Positions 6,337 through 13,153 of a stretch of 13,153 nt of DNA are shown here, one piece after another. The DNA comes from Rubrobacter sp. (lineage in GTDB: Bacteria; Actinomycetota; Rubrobacteria; Rubrobacterales; Rubrobacteraceae). Under the pieces are notes generated by a model, which saw only the letters and a program-made list of their open reading frames with translations, searched no databases and was not told the DNA's origin. The position numbers were made by a program, and so were the translations under genes. Every line of letters starts with the position of its first letter. The first letter of the stretch is position 1. Location of the stretch: NCBI GenBank assembly GCA_013695335.1, contig JACDAR010000125.1:1-13153 (forward strand). Direction: 5' to 3'.

Positions 6337-6507
6337 CTAACCGGGAATGCGCGCGGCTTTGCCAATCTCCGGGTCAGGGACGCGTTCGCTGTCGATGCCA
6401 GACCATGCAAAATGCGGGTGCCCTTCCAAATATCGCTGCGCCCGCGAGACTTCGAAGTCCCGATGCTCGGGTTTCGAGTTCCTGAAAGTCTGTGAGCCGT
6501 GGATCAT
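6337..6507 (-). CDS. Doubtful 56-residue reading frame in gap
   Basis: ATG to TAG, 56 residues, hydrophilic, beginning MIHGSQTFRN and ending GKAARIPG. There is no recognisable domain and only GGTTGGGG upstream as a possible ribosome binding site. Its last residues GKAARIP also occur in the untranslated stretch before the HtrA start (7787-7805), with different third-codon bases. It could be chance, a remnant of a longer gene, or a small protein. Confidence 0.2.
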   Translation of the reverse strand: MIHGSQTFRNSKPEHRDFEVSRAQRYLEGHPHFAWSGIDSERVPDPEIGKAARIPG

Positions 6508-6588
6508 CCCCAACCACGAGCATCGTGTTTCCCGGCTTCATGGTGGATTTATCCCTGGGATCCCATCCTCCTGTGTACCGAAGGCCAG

Positions 6589-6615
6589 AAGGGGACCCCG
6601 GTGTGGAGTCCCCTT
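6589..6615 (-). terminator. Terminator-like hairpin after htrA
   Basis: AAGGGGAC (6589-6596) and GTCCCCTT (6608-6615) form a perfect 8-bp stem with an 11-base loop, 35 bases past the stop of the minus-strand protease gene. The downstream minus-strand sequence begins TTCTGG, so the U-tract is poor. Confidence 0.45.
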
Positions 6616-6650
6616 GCAGCCCCGCCCGGTGCGGTGTTAGAACGGTTGTT

Positions 6651-7745
6651 CTAGTTGGGCCTTTCGTCCAGCGTAACGTCGAGGGTCTGCTTCTCGCCGT
6701 TCCTCACCACCGTGAGCTTCACGTTGTCGCCCGGCTTGTAGTCGCGCAGCGCGCCGAAAAGGTCGCCTGAACTCACTATCCTTGCGCCGTTCAGGGAGGT
6801 GATGACGTCCTTGACGCGGACTCCCGCGTTATCTGCGGCGCTGCCGGGCGTGACCTTCGCAATGATGGCGCCCGAGTCCACCGCAAGGTTGAACCGTTCC
6901 GCGTCTTGCTGGCTCAGGTCTGCGGTTTCGACGCCGAGATATGGGGTTGAGACTTTTCCTGTCGCTATGAGTTGGTTCGCCACCGAGACTGCCGTGTCCG
7001 ATGGGATGGCGAAGCCTATGTTCACGGCCCCTGTGTTGGCAGGCAGGTAGGCCACGTTGATGCCGATGATCTGGCCGTCTCGGTTTACCAGGGCGCCGCC
7101 CGAGTTGCCTGGTGAGATTGCGGCGTCGGTTTGGATCAGGTCCACCAGTGACGGGTCGAGGCGTCCGGTCAGTTCGGGTGGGATCTCACGCGCAACCCCG
7201 CTGACCACGCCAGAGGTAACCGTGGACTCGAACCCGCTGGGGCTGCCGATGGCGACCGCGAGCTGGCCCACGGTGAGGTCTTCTTTGGCCTGGAAGCTGG
7301 CGGCTGGCAGGTTGTTTCGGTTCACGTGGATCACCGCGAGGTCGGTGAGCAGGTCGCGGCCGACGATATCGGCCTGCTCCGTGGAGCCGTCGGCGAAGGC
7401 TACGTTGACCTGGGTGGCGCCCTTGACCACGTGGTTGTTGGTGACTATGTAGCCGTCTTTGCGGTAGATGACGCCGCTCCCGATACCCTCTGACTCCTGC
7501 GCGCCGAATGGCGTATTCTCCATGGCCCTGACGTTGACCTGCACCACGCTTTGCTCCACCTGCGAGGCAACCTGCGCCACGGGCTCATCATCCGGTATCT
7601 TCGATGATGCCTTGGGTGGCGTCTGGGCCACGTTCTTCTGCGTTGCGGCGCTGCTCTCGGTGGAACATCCTGCGGCCACCACCGCCAGCATCAAGATCGA
7701 GGCCAGAAGCAGAACCTTGCGCGCCCTGAATAATGACTCTTTCAA
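6651..7745 (-). CDS. HtrA/DegP-type serine protease, lipoprotein
   Basis: Envelope quality-control protease of the trypsin-like S1C family with one C-terminal PDZ domain. I place the start at the TTG at 7745, which has GGAGGT 5 bases upstream; an ATG at 7808 in frame would add 21 residues before the signal peptide and lacks such a site. From TTG the protein has 364 residues: positively charged N-region, hydrophobic core and lipobox VAAGC (Cys27), so probably a membrane-anchored lipoprotein. Catalytic triad: His105 in TNNHVV, Asp135 in TDLAV, Ser215 in GNSGGAL. The PDZ domain covers about 269-359 (YLGVE to VVRNGEK). Unlike many actinobacterial HtrA proteins, which are anchored by a transmembrane helix after a cytoplasmic tail, this one relies on lipidation, fitting the lspA gene nearby. 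Confidence 0.93.
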   Translation of the reverse strand: MKESLFRARKVLLLASILMLAVVAAGCSTESSAATQKNVAQTPPKASSKIPDDEPVAQVASQVEQSVVQVNVRAMENTPFGAQESEGIGSGVIYRKDGYIVTNNHVVKGATQVNVAFADGSTEQADIVGRDLLTDLAVIHVNRNNLPAASFQAKEDLTVGQLAVAIGSPSGFESTVTSGVVSGVAREIPPELTGRLDPSLVDLIQTDAAISPGNSGGALVNRDGQIIGINVAYLPANTGAVNIGFAIPSDTAVSVANQLIATGKVSTPYLGVETADLSQQDAERFNLAVDSGAIIAKVTPGSAADNAGVRVKDVITSLNGARIVSSGDLFGALRDYKPGDNVKLTVVRNGEKQTLDVTLDERPN

Positions 7746-7867
7746 TGGATACCTCCGTGAACTCTTGTGTTCTCGTAACCATGAGGGTATACGCGCGGCC
7801 TTCCCCAAGGTTTCGACACAAGTCAGGCTTCGGCGGGGACCGGAGCCAGCGTATCACGGAGACTAAC

Positions 7868-8134
7868 TCATGCGGTACGCAGCAGCTCCTTGACCCGCTC
7901 CTCTTGGTCCCGTAGGTAGATAAAAACGTCCTGGGCGAAGCGGACGGCGTGCTCCTCCGGGAGGTTGACGCGGCGGTTTTTGATAACAGACTCCAGCTCC
8001 TTCACCGCCGCATCCGCCATTCCGACCATGGTCTCCGCCTCCAGGAGCATCTCCTCCCGCTCGTCAGCCGAGAGGTCAGCCTCCAGCTTCCGCCGGTGTT
8101 CTTCCAGGTGCTGTATGAAGTCCCTGATGCCCAT
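7868..8134 (-). CDS. Small helical protein of unknown function
   Basis: Encodes 88 residues, rich in Glu, Arg and Leu, with no membrane segment or cysteine. The pattern suggests three or four amphipathic helices, including HLEEHRRKLEADLSADE (9-25) and a C-terminal FIYLRDQEERVKELLRTA. Not recognised. The start at ATG 8134 has no Shine-Dalgarno; instead TATAAT ends 7 bases before it, so the mRNA is probably leaderless. It lies between the BchB-like gene and htrA on the same strand, with 122 bases before htrA. Confidence 0.78.
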   Translation of the reverse strand: MGIRDFIQHLEEHRRKLEADLSADEREEMLLEAETMVGMADAAVKELESVIKNRRVNLPEEHAVRFAQDVFIYLRDQEERVKELLRTA

Positions 8135-8141
8135 TCGGAGG

Positions 8142-8168
8142 ATTATATAGATAGCGGTGAAAAATCAA
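8142..8168 (-). promoter_or_regulatory. Promoter for a leaderless transcript
   Basis: On the minus strand, TTGATT (8168-8163), a 15-base spacer and a perfect TATAAT (8147-8142) are followed by 7 bases and then the ATG of the 88-residue gene. Initiation at or next to the A of ATG would give a leaderless mRNA, which is common in actinobacteria and explains the missing ribosome binding site. The TGA stop of the BchB-like gene lies inside the -35 hexamer. The spacer is 2 bases shorter than ideal. Confidence 0.6.
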
Positions 8169-9601
8169 TTGCGGGTGTCGTCGAGCGCCTCGCGGGTGAC
8201 CTCCCGTGACCCCGCCTCGCGGGCGCGCTGCTCGGCTAGCTGGCGCGTCCTGCCCCGCAGGAACTCGGGGGTTTTCTCCAGCCCCTCCAGCGCCTCATCG
8301 GTCCACGGCAGCCCCGTCGAAGGCTGTTCCCGCTGCCCGCGTTCGGAGTGCCTGAGTGCTTCTTCGAGGGCGTCGGCGAGCACGCTGGAGCCCCTGTAGC
8401 CCATGAGCGGGCGTTCCACGAAAGGATGGTTGATGACGGGGGGACAGAGTTGGAGGAACGGGATTCCGAGGGAATCAGCGACCTCGCTTTCGAGGTGGGT
8501 TCCGATCAGGAGGTCTGGCCTCGAATCTTCGATGCTGGAGGCAGCCTGGTCCGGATCGTCCGCGACGAATGCTTCGTCTGTGAAGGTGCTTGCGTGGAAA
8601 AGGAAGTCCCGCTCCAGGTGCGTGAGGTACGTGCCGCAAGCCCCGACTTCCAGGCCGATCTCGCGTGAGAGCGCGTATCCCAGGCCGAGCGTGCGGGTGA
8701 AATCCCCGAAGATGGCGACCCTGACGCCCCTGAAGGTCTCAGGGGGGTGCAGCCTGGCGTACCATGGCAGCTTCGCCGTCGTCCCCAGTTCGTTCCACGT
8801 AGTCTGTCGTACCTGCTGCGCGTCAAGGCCGCACAGCTCGCCCATGCTTCGCAGCACCGCGCCCGTGCCCGCGGCCCCGATCATGGGCGTGGTCACGCGG
8901 GGCGTGCCGAACTCGTCCTGGAGGTACAGTGTCGCCGCGTCGCCGGTCTCCCTGTAGATGAGCAGATTCGCCCAAGCGCGGGGCAACCGCCGAAGGTCTG
9001 AGACCGTGGCCCCGAGCGGCGCCCGCGTGTTCACCCCGATCCCGAGGAGCGAGAGCAGCCGTTCAGCCTCTTCGTATTCGGCCTCGGCGTTCGGATCGAA
9101 CAGCGGCGGCCCGAAGATGTTGACGGTGGGGGATGTGCTCCTCTCCGCCTGCCTGGCGTGTGCCCGCACCATGCCTTCGAGCGCGAGGTCCGCAGCCTCA
9201 GCCTCGCCCATGCCAACGCTTTCCCACTCGCAGGTGACCAGCTTGGGGGATCGGCCAGTCTCGTTCTCGGGCAGGGCGACGACCGGTGTGGGTTCGCCCG
9301 AGAGCAGCGCGGCCTCAGAGCGGGCAAGGACAATGGCTTCAGTGGCGGGGTGGCGCCGGATCTCCCCGGACAAATCCCTGGAAACGTCCCCAGGTTCCCT
9401 GGACCCGGCGGGCTTCTCCCACACGGGGCTGACGGAGACCGGCGCGGCCTCCCCCGAGCGGGTCCATGCGCCGTGGAGGGTGGAGAAATATCCCTCTCCA
9501 GGCAACGCCCGCAGCACGGCGCGAACGCCCCTCATGCTCGCTGCCACCCGCAGGATGCCGTGGCTTCCGGGTCCTTCGTAGACGCCGCGCAGCAACCTCA
9601 T
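8165..9601 (-). CDS. BchB-like protein (DPOR B-subunit homolog) with altered cluster ligand
   Basis: 478 residues resembling the B subunit of dark-operative protochlorophyllide reductase, a nitrogenase-like enzyme. Shared blocks include YEGPGSHGILRVA (8-20), VNIFGPPLFD (160-169), APLGATVSDLRRL (194-206), FGDFTR (298-303), RPLMGYRGS (397-405), and the BchB-specific C-terminal PCP_red domain (about 430-476: LPWTDEALEGLEKTPEFLRG and following). The cluster-ligating Asp36 of BchB (GDDYF) aligns with Glu36 (GEGYF) here. The conserved His of the APVHI motif aligns with Ile390 (PPVI), though His392 is close. It is therefore a homolog with probably changed or lost chemistry; I do not assign bchB function. 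It follows the BchN-like gene after 18 bases without a clear ribosome binding site. No BchL gene lies in the window. Confidence 0.85.
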   Translation of the reverse strand: MRLLRGVYEGPGSHGILRVAASMRGVRAVLRALPGEGYFSTLHGAWTRSGEAAPVSVSPVWEKPAGSREPGDVSRDLSGEIRRHPATEAIVLARSEAALLSGEPTPVVALPENETGRSPKLVTCEWESVGMGEAEAADLALEGMVRAHARQAERSTSPTVNIFGPPLFDPNAEAEYEEAERLLSLLGIGVNTRAPLGATVSDLRRLPRAWANLLIYRETGDAATLYLQDEFGTPRVTTPMIGAAGTGAVLRSMGELCGLDAQQVRQTTWNELGTTAKLPWYARLHPPETFRGVRVAIFGDFTRTLGLGYALSREIGLEVGACGTYLTHLERDFLFHASTFTDEAFVADDPDQAASSIEDSRPDLLIGTHLESEVADSLGIPFLQLCPPVINHPFVERPLMGYRGSSVLADALEEALRHSERGQREQPSTGLPWTDEALEGLEKTPEFLRGRTRQLAEQRAREAGSREVTREALDDTRN

Positions 9602-9619
9602 GGGGACATCATTGGCGCG

Positions 9620-10957
9620 TCACAGATCCAGGGCGTCCAGGGCGCTTGCCCGTTCGAACGTCCTTACCAGCAACTCCAGAACCCGGCGGGCGCCCGCGTA
9701 GCCGTGGATGCCTGTCTTTCGAAGCTCCCTGGTGGTGCGGCACAGGTGTCCCCTGGCGACCAGCGGCACGTAGAGGCCGGGGCTGCAGATGACCACGTCG
9801 GGACGGGCGCGGTCTATCCGGCCGATCTGGCCTTCAGGATCAGGCGCAACCACCACGTCAACGTCGGAGCCCAGCGAATGCAACTCGGGGGCCATCGCCC
9901 TGCGGTCCAACCTCGGAACCCCGACTTCCAGCACCACGGCCCCGGCGTCGGCGAGGAATCGGGCGAGCGCCAGCTCCAGTCCGGTATCCCCGGCGAAGAA
10001 AATCCGCTTCCCCCTTACGCGGTTTCGCAGGTGATCCAGGCCCGACCACACTTCCCTGGCGCGGCCGATCTCGCTCGCAGGCGTTCCCACTGCCGCCGAT
10101 ACTTCCTGTATGAAGCGGGCCGTGCCGTCCACCCCGATGGGCGCGAGCGTCCTTACCACCTTCGCGCCCCGCTCTTTGGCCGTGCGGCAGGCGGTAGTCA
10201 GGTGCGGGTCGAGTGGGGCGACCACGGTTCCTTCACCGATGGCAGGGAGATCCCCCGCCGCAATGCCGTCGCCTGGAACGCTCCCTGCCACCTTCAACCC
10301 GGCGCGCTCCAGCTCCGGTGTGACATCCCCGGCGGCTTCAGGCGAGGCCCCGAGGAGTACCACTGGCTGCCGCTCCGTGGCGCGTTCCTCATCCCTGTTC
10401 CTGCCGAGGAATCCCCCGAGGAGTCCTGTGCGCTTCGGGGTCGTGGGGTTCGCCGCTACCAGATCCGCCGTCGACTCGCGGCAAAGCTCAACCAGCGCGG
10501 CCAGCGCGCGGTCCTCCAGATCCGTCGAGAGCGAGTCCCTGGAATGGAGATCGGTATCCGGGTCGATTACCTTGACAGGTATCTCAAGTCGCCTGGCCGC
10601 GACCCTGGCCTCGAAGCCGGCTTCGAGACCCATCAGCTCGGCCGACCGGCCTGCGACCAGCAGCGTCATCCTCGTCTTCGGGACGCCGGCGCAGGTTTCT
10701 ATGATCCGCGACGCCACCTGCCCTTGCTCCGGCGGTTCATCATCGTCTAGCAAGATGAGGCGCACTCGCGGGCCAAGGGGAGAGGCATCCCGAGGTAGTG
10801 AGCCAGGCAGGAGCATGGGCAGGGTCTGGGCAAGGTACGCCTCGGTCCTTGTGCCTACCACTATCACAAGGGTATCCGGCAGCAGCGTCGAAAGTTCTCT
10901 TGCCGCGTGCAGCGGCGAGAGAACGTCCGGTACGCCCGACTCGTTGAGGATAGTCAA
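9620..10957 (-). CDS. BchN-like protein (DPOR N-subunit homolog) lacking cluster cysteines
   Basis: 445 residues from a TTG start with GGAGGG about 4 bases upstream. It resembles BchN along most of its length: IVVGTRTEAYL (32-42), GEGTVVAPLDP, GKRIFFAGDTGLELALARFLADAG, and a C-terminus ARPDVVICSPGLYVPL ... IHGYAGARRVLELLVR that matches the end of BchN. The three BchN cysteines that bind the NB [4Fe-4S] cluster are all replaced: Cys in EVFCGL by Ser14 (DVLSPL), Cys in VVGTRTCAHL by Glu39, and Cys in VGSCPSE by Arg104 (AGRSAE). It presumably pairs with the adjacent BchB-like protein, but the catalytic cluster cannot form in the usual way. The substrate is unknown; protochlorophyllide is doubtful. 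The gene lies 67 bases downstream of the purine nucleoside phosphorylase gene. Confidence 0.85.
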   Translation of the reverse strand: MTILNESGVPDVLSPLHAARELSTLLPDTLVIVVGTRTEAYLAQTLPMLLPGSLPRDASPLGPRVRLILLDDDEPPEQGQVASRIIETCAGVPKTRMTLLVAGRSAELMGLEAGFEARVAARRLEIPVKVIDPDTDLHSRDSLSTDLEDRALAALVELCRESTADLVAANPTTPKRTGLLGGFLGRNRDEERATERQPVVLLGASPEAAGDVTPELERAGLKVAGSVPGDGIAAGDLPAIGEGTVVAPLDPHLTTACRTAKERGAKVVRTLAPIGVDGTARFIQEVSAAVGTPASEIGRAREVWSGLDHLRNRVRGKRIFFAGDTGLELALARFLADAGAVVLEVGVPRLDRRAMAPELHSLGSDVDVVVAPDPEGQIGRIDRARPDVVICSPGLYVPLVARGHLCRTTRELRKTGIHGYAGARRVLELLVRTFERASALDALDL

Positions 10958-11024
10958 TAGCCCTCCGAAGCCTTGCCTGAGACTTTATCCGATGCGCGAC
11001 CCCCGCGCGCTTTCTGGTGAGTCC

Positions 11025-11738
11025 CTAGTTTAAGGCGTTGAGGGTGTCTAGCGCCAGGGTCACCATGTTATCCACGGCATCTTGCAGGCCCTCGTCGCTG
11101 ATACGTTCGATCTCCTCGCCGATGGTATCCGAGACCGTCAGCAGGCATCCAGCCCTTACGCCCTGCATCGCCGCGAGCGTGAAGATCGCAGCAGCCTCCA
11201 TCTCCACGGCTATCACCCCGAGGTTGTTCCACAGGGAGGCAGGATCTTCCTCAGGGTCGTAGAAAAGGTCAGCGCTGACGATTGGCCCCATAAACGTCCG
11301 GCGTCCCGCGTTCTCGGCAGCGTGGTGTGCCGCGTGGACGAGATCGAAGTGCGCTGCCGGGGCATAAGGAACGCCCTGGGTTATCGAGGATACCGTGCCA
11401 TCTTGGGGGACTGCGGCTGTGGCGACCACCAGATCTCCGAGCCGCATCTCCCTGTGGTAGCCGCCGCAGGTTCCTACCCGCAGGAGGTTCTTCGCCCCTA
11501 GCTGAATCAGCTCGGATGTGACTATGGACGCGCTGGGGCAGCCCATACCGGTTGTTTGCACGGAGACCGGCCCACCCCTGTACGTGCCAGTGTAGCCGAG
11601 CATCCCGCGCTCCTTCGTCACCAGCCGCGCGTCGTCGAAGAAATTCTCGGCTATGTACGTGGCCCTGCGGGGGTCTCCCGGCAAAAGCAAGCTCTCGGCA
11701 ATATCTCCCGGTTCCGCACGCACATGTACTGGGCTCAC
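11025..11738 (-). CDS. deoD: Purine-nucleoside phosphorylase, DeoD type
   Basis: Cytosolic enzyme cleaving purine (deoxy)nucleosides with phosphate to the base and (deoxy)ribose 1-phosphate. I choose the GTG at 11738, with a strong AGGAGG 5 bases upstream, giving 237 residues, the DeoD length. A GTG at 11822 would overlap the previous stop codon and add 28 residues with no family match. Motifs: LLPGDPRRA (18-26, phosphate site), TTGMGCPSA (62-70), RVGTCGG (87-93), AVEMEAAA (177-184) and TVSD (201-204), where Asp204 fits purine specificity. The lack of uridine-phosphorylase features and the operon partners support PNP. It lies 80 bases after the pyrimidine-nucleoside phosphorylase gene. Confidence 0.92.
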   Translation of the reverse strand: MSPVHVRAEPGDIAESLLLPGDPRRATYIAENFFDDARLVTKERGMLGYTGTYRGGPVSVQTTGMGCPSASIVTSELIQLGAKNLLRVGTCGGYHREMRLGDLVVATAAVPQDGTVSSITQGVPYAPAAHFDLVHAAHHAAENAGRRTFMGPIVSADLFYDPEEDPASLWNNLGVIAVEMEAAAIFTLAAMQGVRAGCLLTVSDTIGEEIERISDEGLQDAVDNMVTLALDTLNALN

Positions 11739-11818
11739 GCGATCCTCCTCTCCGGCCGACCGGGAGTGTCCTCCTCGCTCCGGCACGATACCCACGATGA
11801 CCGTGCCCGGTCGACGTT

Positions 11819-13084
11819 TCACAGGCCGTCAAGAATAGCAGGGGGACGCTCGACCGGCTCGTCCGAAAGCTCCAGGGCTTCGTTCACCAGTTCTTCCGCG
11901 TGCTCCACATTCCGCCCGCCGTAGAGCCTGGCGACCGGTTCTCCCTTCTCGACCAGGTCTCCAGCTTTAACCAGGATCTCCACCCCGGCGCCTGGATCTA
12001 TGGTGTCGCCTTTCTCTTCCCTTCCGGCCCCGAGGGCGAGGGCTGCATGCCCGATGCCGAGCGCCCGCACGACTGCCACGTAGCCGCCCCGTGGTGCTGA
12101 CACTTCCCGCACCGAGTCAGAGACCGGCAGGTCTTCGAGGGCGTCAGCGTCACCGCCCTGCGCCCGCACGAACTCCCCGAACTTCTCGAAGGCCGCGCCG
12201 GAGGAGATCGCACGTTCCACTGCTTCTTCAGGATCATGCATCCCTTTCAGTTCCAGGAGCCGCACCGCGACGCTGCGGGCGGTTTCGGCTAAATCTGCGG
12301 GAACTTCTTCGCCTTTGAGAAGTTTCATGCTCTCGCGGATTTCGAGGGCGTTGCCTATGGCGTTTCCGAGCGGGTTGTCCATGTCCGAGATCAGGGCCGC
12401 CGCCCGCACGCCGAGGTCTCCGCTCAGGCGCACCAGCAGATCCGCCAGCTCGCGGGCGTCTTCGGTGCTCTTCATGAAAGCCCCGGAGCCGCGTTTCACG
12501 TCGTAGAGCAGGTGTCCCGCGCCGGTCGCCGCCTTTTTGGAGACTATGGAAGAGCCGATGAGCGGCAGCGAGTCCACCAGGCGCGTGGCGTCGCGGAGGG
12601 CGTAGATTGCCTTGTCCGCAGGGTCGAGGTTCCCTGCCTCGATGATGGCCAGCCCTACCTCATCAACCTGCCTCTCGAACTGCTCCCTGGAGAGGGCAAC
12701 GGAGAAACCGGGGATCGCCTCCAGTTTGTCTATGGTGCCACCTGTGGTGCCTAGCCCCCGCCCAGAGAGCTTGGCGACGGGCGCCCCGCAGGCCGCGACT
12801 ATGGGCAACGAGGTCAGGCTCACCTTGTCCCCGACCCCGCCTGTGGAGTGCTTGTCCACGCAATTCGGGAACGAGTATGTCTCTCCAGACTCCGCCATCG
12901 CTCGGGTCAGCGCGAGCGTCTCGCCGTAGTCCATGCCCTGAATGAAGATCGCCATCAGAAGCGCGGACATCTGGTAGTCGGGGATCTCCCCGCTGGTGTA
13001 GCCTTCGACGACCTCCCGGACCGTCTCATTCGAGAGTGTTCCGCCGGATTTCTTGGTCACTATCGCATCGAGGATGGCTCTCAT
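11819..13084 (-). CDS. Pyrimidine-nucleoside / thymidine phosphorylase
   Basis: Cleaves thymidine, deoxyuridine and possibly uridine to the base and (deoxy)ribose 1-phosphate. The ATG at 13084 gives 421 residues starting MRAILDAIVTKK, like bacterial pyrimidine-nucleoside phosphorylases; an in-frame ATG at 13132 would add 16 Arg-rich residues overlapping the upstream gene. Motifs: DYQMSALLMAI (36-46), phosphate-binding DKHSTGGVGDK (77-87), the family signature KLSGRGLGTTGGTIDKLE (105-122), and YALRDATRLVDSLPLIGSSI (161-180) with the base-contacting Arg and Ser. It resembles Bacillus Pdp more than E. coli DeoA, but specificity is not certain. Its ATG overlaps the stop of the phosphopentomutase fragment as ATGA, indicating translational coupling. 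Confidence 0.95.
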   Translation of the reverse strand: MRAILDAIVTKKSGGTLSNETVREVVEGYTSGEIPDYQMSALLMAIFIQGMDYGETLALTRAMAESGETYSFPNCVDKHSTGGVGDKVSLTSLPIVAACGAPVAKLSGRGLGTTGGTIDKLEAIPGFSVALSREQFERQVDEVGLAIIEAGNLDPADKAIYALRDATRLVDSLPLIGSSIVSKKAATGAGHLLYDVKRGSGAFMKSTEDARELADLLVRLSGDLGVRAAALISDMDNPLGNAIGNALEIRESMKLLKGEEVPADLAETARSVAVRLLELKGMHDPEEAVERAISSGAAFEKFGEFVRAQGGDADALEDLPVSDSVREVSAPRGGYVAVVRALGIGHAALALGAGREEKGDTIDPGAGVEILVKAGDLVEKGEPVARLYGGRNVEHAEELVNEALELSDEPVERPPAILDGL

Positions 13085-13152
13085 ACGAAGAATGACTCCC
13101 CTGGAAGCCCGACGCCGTAAACATCGAGCCACGCGGCGGCCGTCGCGCCCAC
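13081..13152 (-). CDS. deoB: Phosphopentomutase, C-terminal fragment (cut by window edge)
   Basis: The last 23 codons of a gene continuing beyond the right edge. The peptide VGATAAAWLDVYGVGLPGES and its end FFV resemble the DeoB C-terminus (a pattern like GATVAxxFGV-LP-G-SF). Phosphopentomutase converts (deoxy)ribose 1-phosphate, the product of the two phosphorylases downstream, to the 5-phosphate, so the context fits exactly. Its TGA overlaps the ATG of the next gene by the 4-base ATGA. The assignment rests on a short segment plus operon logic. Confidence 0.7.
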   Translation of the reverse strand: MGATAAAWLDVYGVGLPGESFFV

Positions 13153-13153
13153 G

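Larger units (their letters stand above)
6251..6650. other. 400-base intergenic region, mostly unexplained
   Basis: Lies between the starts/ends of two minus-strand genes (HtrA stop and DUF1232 start). No family is recognisable in any frame. It holds one short minus-strand reading frame (6337-6507, listed separately), a perfect 12-bp palindrome GACTTCGAAGTC (6448-6459) directly followed by a 5-bp stem/3-base loop (6459-6471), and a terminator-like hairpin (6589-6615). A 6-bp stem with a GGTT loop (6638-6653) includes the HtrA stop codon. The region could hold the HtrA 3' end and the DUF1232 promoter, or a decayed gene. Confidence 0.5.

Noticed and set aside
9158..10750. 530-residue plus-strand open frame across the BchN-like and BchB-like genes
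   Set aside because: Long but low-complexity Gly/Arg/Pro-rich translation with no motif, antisense to two homologous genes; explained by high GC content.
8165..10957. True nitrogenase (NifDK) or chlorophyllide reductase (BchYZ)
   Set aside because: The B-like protein has the PCP_red C-terminal domain and the N-like protein has BchN-type C-terminal blocks; no NifDK cysteine or homocitrate/FeMo-co motifs and no Nif genes are seen.
8165..10957. Evidence that the organism makes chlorophyll
   Set aside because: Cluster ligands are replaced and no BchL, magnesium chelatase or other tetrapyrrole gene is present in the window.

Overview
The window is high-GC bacterial DNA with dense genes and GTG/TTG starts. 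The best guess is an actinobacterium of the Rubrobacter type. The main reason is a BchN-like/BchB-like gene pair without other photosynthesis genes; from memory, such homologs have been reported from Rubrobacter. The DUF305/DUF3105 neighbours, a leaderless promoter and the codon usage fit. No rRNA, tRNA, insertion sequence, phage gene or CRISPR array was seen.

Left part (1-3372): an SDR oxidoreductase and a 65-residue acidic repeat protein lie on the minus strand. Diverging from them on the plus strand are a beta-carbonic anhydrase, a membrane-anchored helical protein of unknown function, and a ZIP-family metal transporter with no ordinary start codon. A GAAA-loop hairpin at 3355-3372 closes this side and holds both convergent stop codons.

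Middle (3369-6250, minus strand, read right to left): a DUF1232 membrane protein, a DUF3105 protein, a DUF305 His/Met-rich membrane protein, signal peptidase II (lspA), a lipoprotein and a 33-residue secreted mini-protein. The last four or five are tightly packed or overlapping and probably form one cell-envelope transcript. DUF305 and DUF3105 suggest metal (possibly copper) handling, and LspA sits directly before a probable substrate. A 400-base gap (6251-6650) follows, then an HtrA/DegP-type lipoprotein protease and a short helical protein with its own leaderless promoter.

Right part (8165-13153, minus strand): a deoxynucleoside salvage operon whose first gene runs off the window edge (C-terminus of phosphopentomutase), followed by pyrimidine-nucleoside phosphorylase and DeoD-type purine-nucleoside phosphorylase. 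Together these turn nucleosides into free bases and ribose/deoxyribose 5-phosphate. Downstream on the same strand are the BchN-like and BchB-like genes. They align along their length with the two catalytic subunits of dark-operative protochlorophyllide reductase, but the three cysteines and the aspartate that hold its catalytic [4Fe-4S] cluster are all replaced, and no BchL-type iron protein is present. This pair is the most interesting content of the window.
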